Source: a virus. From it: a stretch of 24,177 nt of DNA. Below the pieces are notes generated by a model, which was not told the origin of the DNA, did not search any database, and saw only the letters and a program-made list of their open reading frames with translations. A program made the position numbers and the translations under genes. Of this stretch, positions 23,322 through 24,177 are shown piece by piece (the first letter of the stretch is position 1; each line of letters begins with the position of its first letter). Location of the stretch: positions 1-24,177 of the IMG/VR virus record IMGVR_UViG_3300044730_001246; one strand, 5' to 3'.

Positions 23322-23915
23322 TTAGTCTTTTTCGAGGTCTTGCTGCAAATGAATTGCTCTGATTAATCTTCTCAACCTCGTCATCGTGAGATCATCGGGA
23401 TCTGGCAACTCCTCCAACGTATATGCAGGCTCCATGGAACCGGCATCTCTAAGCGGAAAGGCACTCGAATACCCGGCTTTCGATCCCGACAACGATATTC
23501 TAGCAGGAGCTGGTCGAATCGACGGTCCATCAGCACCGACCCCCAGGATCCCCTGCTTGTTCTTATACAGATCGGGCATAGGTGATATGCCACGACCTGT
23601 CGTCTGCTCATACATTCGAAAGTCAGCACCGACGAATCGTCTGTTGTCAGCCGCCCTATCTGCGTAGGAGTCCCAACGGATGTGTCCCTGCCCAGCTTTA
23701 TTTCCCAGGGCGACCTGCGTCAGGAGATCCTCCTCGTCCTCTATCTCATCCTCATCATCGACGTCGCAGGACGGTTCCTCGATATACGGCCATATCGACT
23801 GTGAAGATCTGGGCAGATCACGACGCCCGTCCGTGCCGTATCCAAGGCCGGTGCGGGCGTCGTAATTTGGATTGTTAGCTTCCCTGATGCGTCCGCGAGA
23901 CATGATACGTATCAC
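23322..23915 (-). CDS. Unknown acidic protein upstream of the scaffold (197 aa)
   Basis: I do not recognise this protein. It has a basic N-terminus (SRGRIREANNPNYDARTGLGYG), an acidic cluster DVDDEDEIEDEEDLL (~50-65), a Gly/Pro/Ser-rich middle, and a C-terminal helix LTMTRLRRLIRAIHLQQDLEKD. It has no membrane segment and no cysteine pair. The GTG at 23915 overlaps the upstream TGA as GTGA, a usual coupling arrangement; an ATG at 23903 is the alternative (185... i.e. four residues shorter) and also lacks a good ribosome site. In T4 the corresponding place holds gp20, 67, 68 and 21. The acidic, low-complexity nature recalls prohead-core proteins such as gp67/gp68, but that is only an inference from position. 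Confidence 0.65.
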   Translation of the reverse strand: MIRIMSRGRIREANNPNYDARTGLGYGTDGRRDLPRSSQSIWPYIEEPSCDVDDEDEIEDEEDLLTQVALGNKAGQGHIRWDSYADRAADNRRFVGADFRMYEQTTGRGISPMPDLYKNKQGILGVGADGPSIRPAPARISLSGSKAGYSSAFPLRDAGSMEPAYTLEELPDPDDLTMTRLRRLIRAIHLQQDLEKD

Positions 23916-24177
23916 GTCGTGGGATCGCCGTCAGCGCCTGGGTTCAAGCTGTGAGCTGCGCTCTGGCCCTTCGTTCCGGCGGATCCAGCAACCGCGATCG
24001 ACTGAGCTGCGAGAGCAGCTGCCGTGGCAGAAGGTATCACCTCATCTGCCTTTAGACCGGTTCCGAAGTTGTCATTGGCCTCAACTGCTGTTGCACCGGC
24101 CGCGACCGCGGAAGAGCCCTCACCACCCGCCGGATCGCTGTTCGCGATAAGGTTGGGGTAGTAGGACGAATCGAAAC
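23912..24177 (-). CDS. C-terminal end of an unknown protein (runs off the right edge)
   Basis: About 88 codons are open from the right edge (first full codon at 24175) to TGA at 23914-23912. The visible part starts FDSSYYPNLIANSDP and continues as an Ala/Gly/Ser-rich, low-complexity tail (SAVAAGATAVEAND, ATAAALAAQSIAVAGSAG), ending NPGADGDPTT. No family can be named. GC-rich, Ala-heavy codons and the GTGA overlap with the next start support real translation. A structural or prohead protein is likely from context, since it is the gene before the unknown acidic protein and the scaffold. Confidence 0.6.
   Translation of the reverse strand, partial: FDSSYYPNLIANSDPAGGEGSSAVAAGATAVEANDNFGTGLKADEVIPSATAAALAAQSIAVAGSAGTKGQSAAHSLNPGADGDPTT

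Noticed and set aside
1-24177. General reassignment of TAG to a sense codon
   Set aside because: Only the tape measure contains an in-frame TAG. All other long genes are open under the standard code, so widespread recoding is not supported here, although the absence of TAG stops leaves it open at genome level.
1-24177. tRNA genes, CRISPR arrays, integrase, insertion sequences, attachment sites
   Set aside because: I found no cloverleaf-like sequence, spaced repeats, recombinase motifs or terminal inverted repeats; the space between genes is too small for most of these.

Overview
The window is a late structural-gene block of a large T4-related tailed phage (contractile-tail myovirus), or of a metagenomic contig from one. 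Every gene I can support is on the minus strand, so transcription runs from the right edge to the left. Evidence for the T4 lineage is a gp23-type major capsid protein, gp13/gp14-like neck proteins, a gp15-like tail terminator, two gp18-type sheaths, a gp19-type tube and a gp26-like baseplate/hub protein. The host cannot be named. Shine-Dalgarno sites of the AGGAG type and a moderately GC-rich composition fit a Gram-negative-like bacterium. I see no tRNA, rRNA, CRISPR array, integrase or insertion sequence.

Layout in transcription order. (1) 24177-21550: the end of an unknown gene, an unknown acidic protein and a long gp22-like prohead scaffold. (2) 21500-19605: major capsid protein, followed by a UUCG hairpin. 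(3) 19475-19032: a small unknown protein that appears to be its own transcription unit, with a promoter-like motif before it and a terminator after it. (4) 18952-15642: a two-gene, start/stop-coupled enzyme cassette. It holds a DNA polymerase-beta-type nucleotidyltransferase and a protein joining an RNA-ligase-like domain to an HxGH adenylyl/cytidylyltransferase domain. (5) 15571-14384: a LysM protein with a long Ala/Gly-rich hydrophobic tail. (6) 14312-11221: neck and tail-completion genes (gp13, gp14, gp15 types). (7) 11155-4455: two tandem ~1000-residue sheath paralogues and the tail tube, closed by a strong terminator. (8) 4342-1: a gp26-like protein, an overlapping out-of-frame ORF entered across a run of seven T, a small helical protein, and the tape measure, which contains an in-frame amber codon and continues past the left edge.

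Non-coding space is very small (no gap over about 130 bases). It is nevertheless structured: a short motif ATANTTA on the coding strand recurs in ten of the twelve short gaps between genes, usually 16-60 bases before a start codon, and I read it as a candidate late-promoter element. The points most worth following up are the nucleotidyltransferase/ligase cassette inside a virion operon, the possible programmed frameshift between tube and tape measure, and the amber codon in the tape measure.
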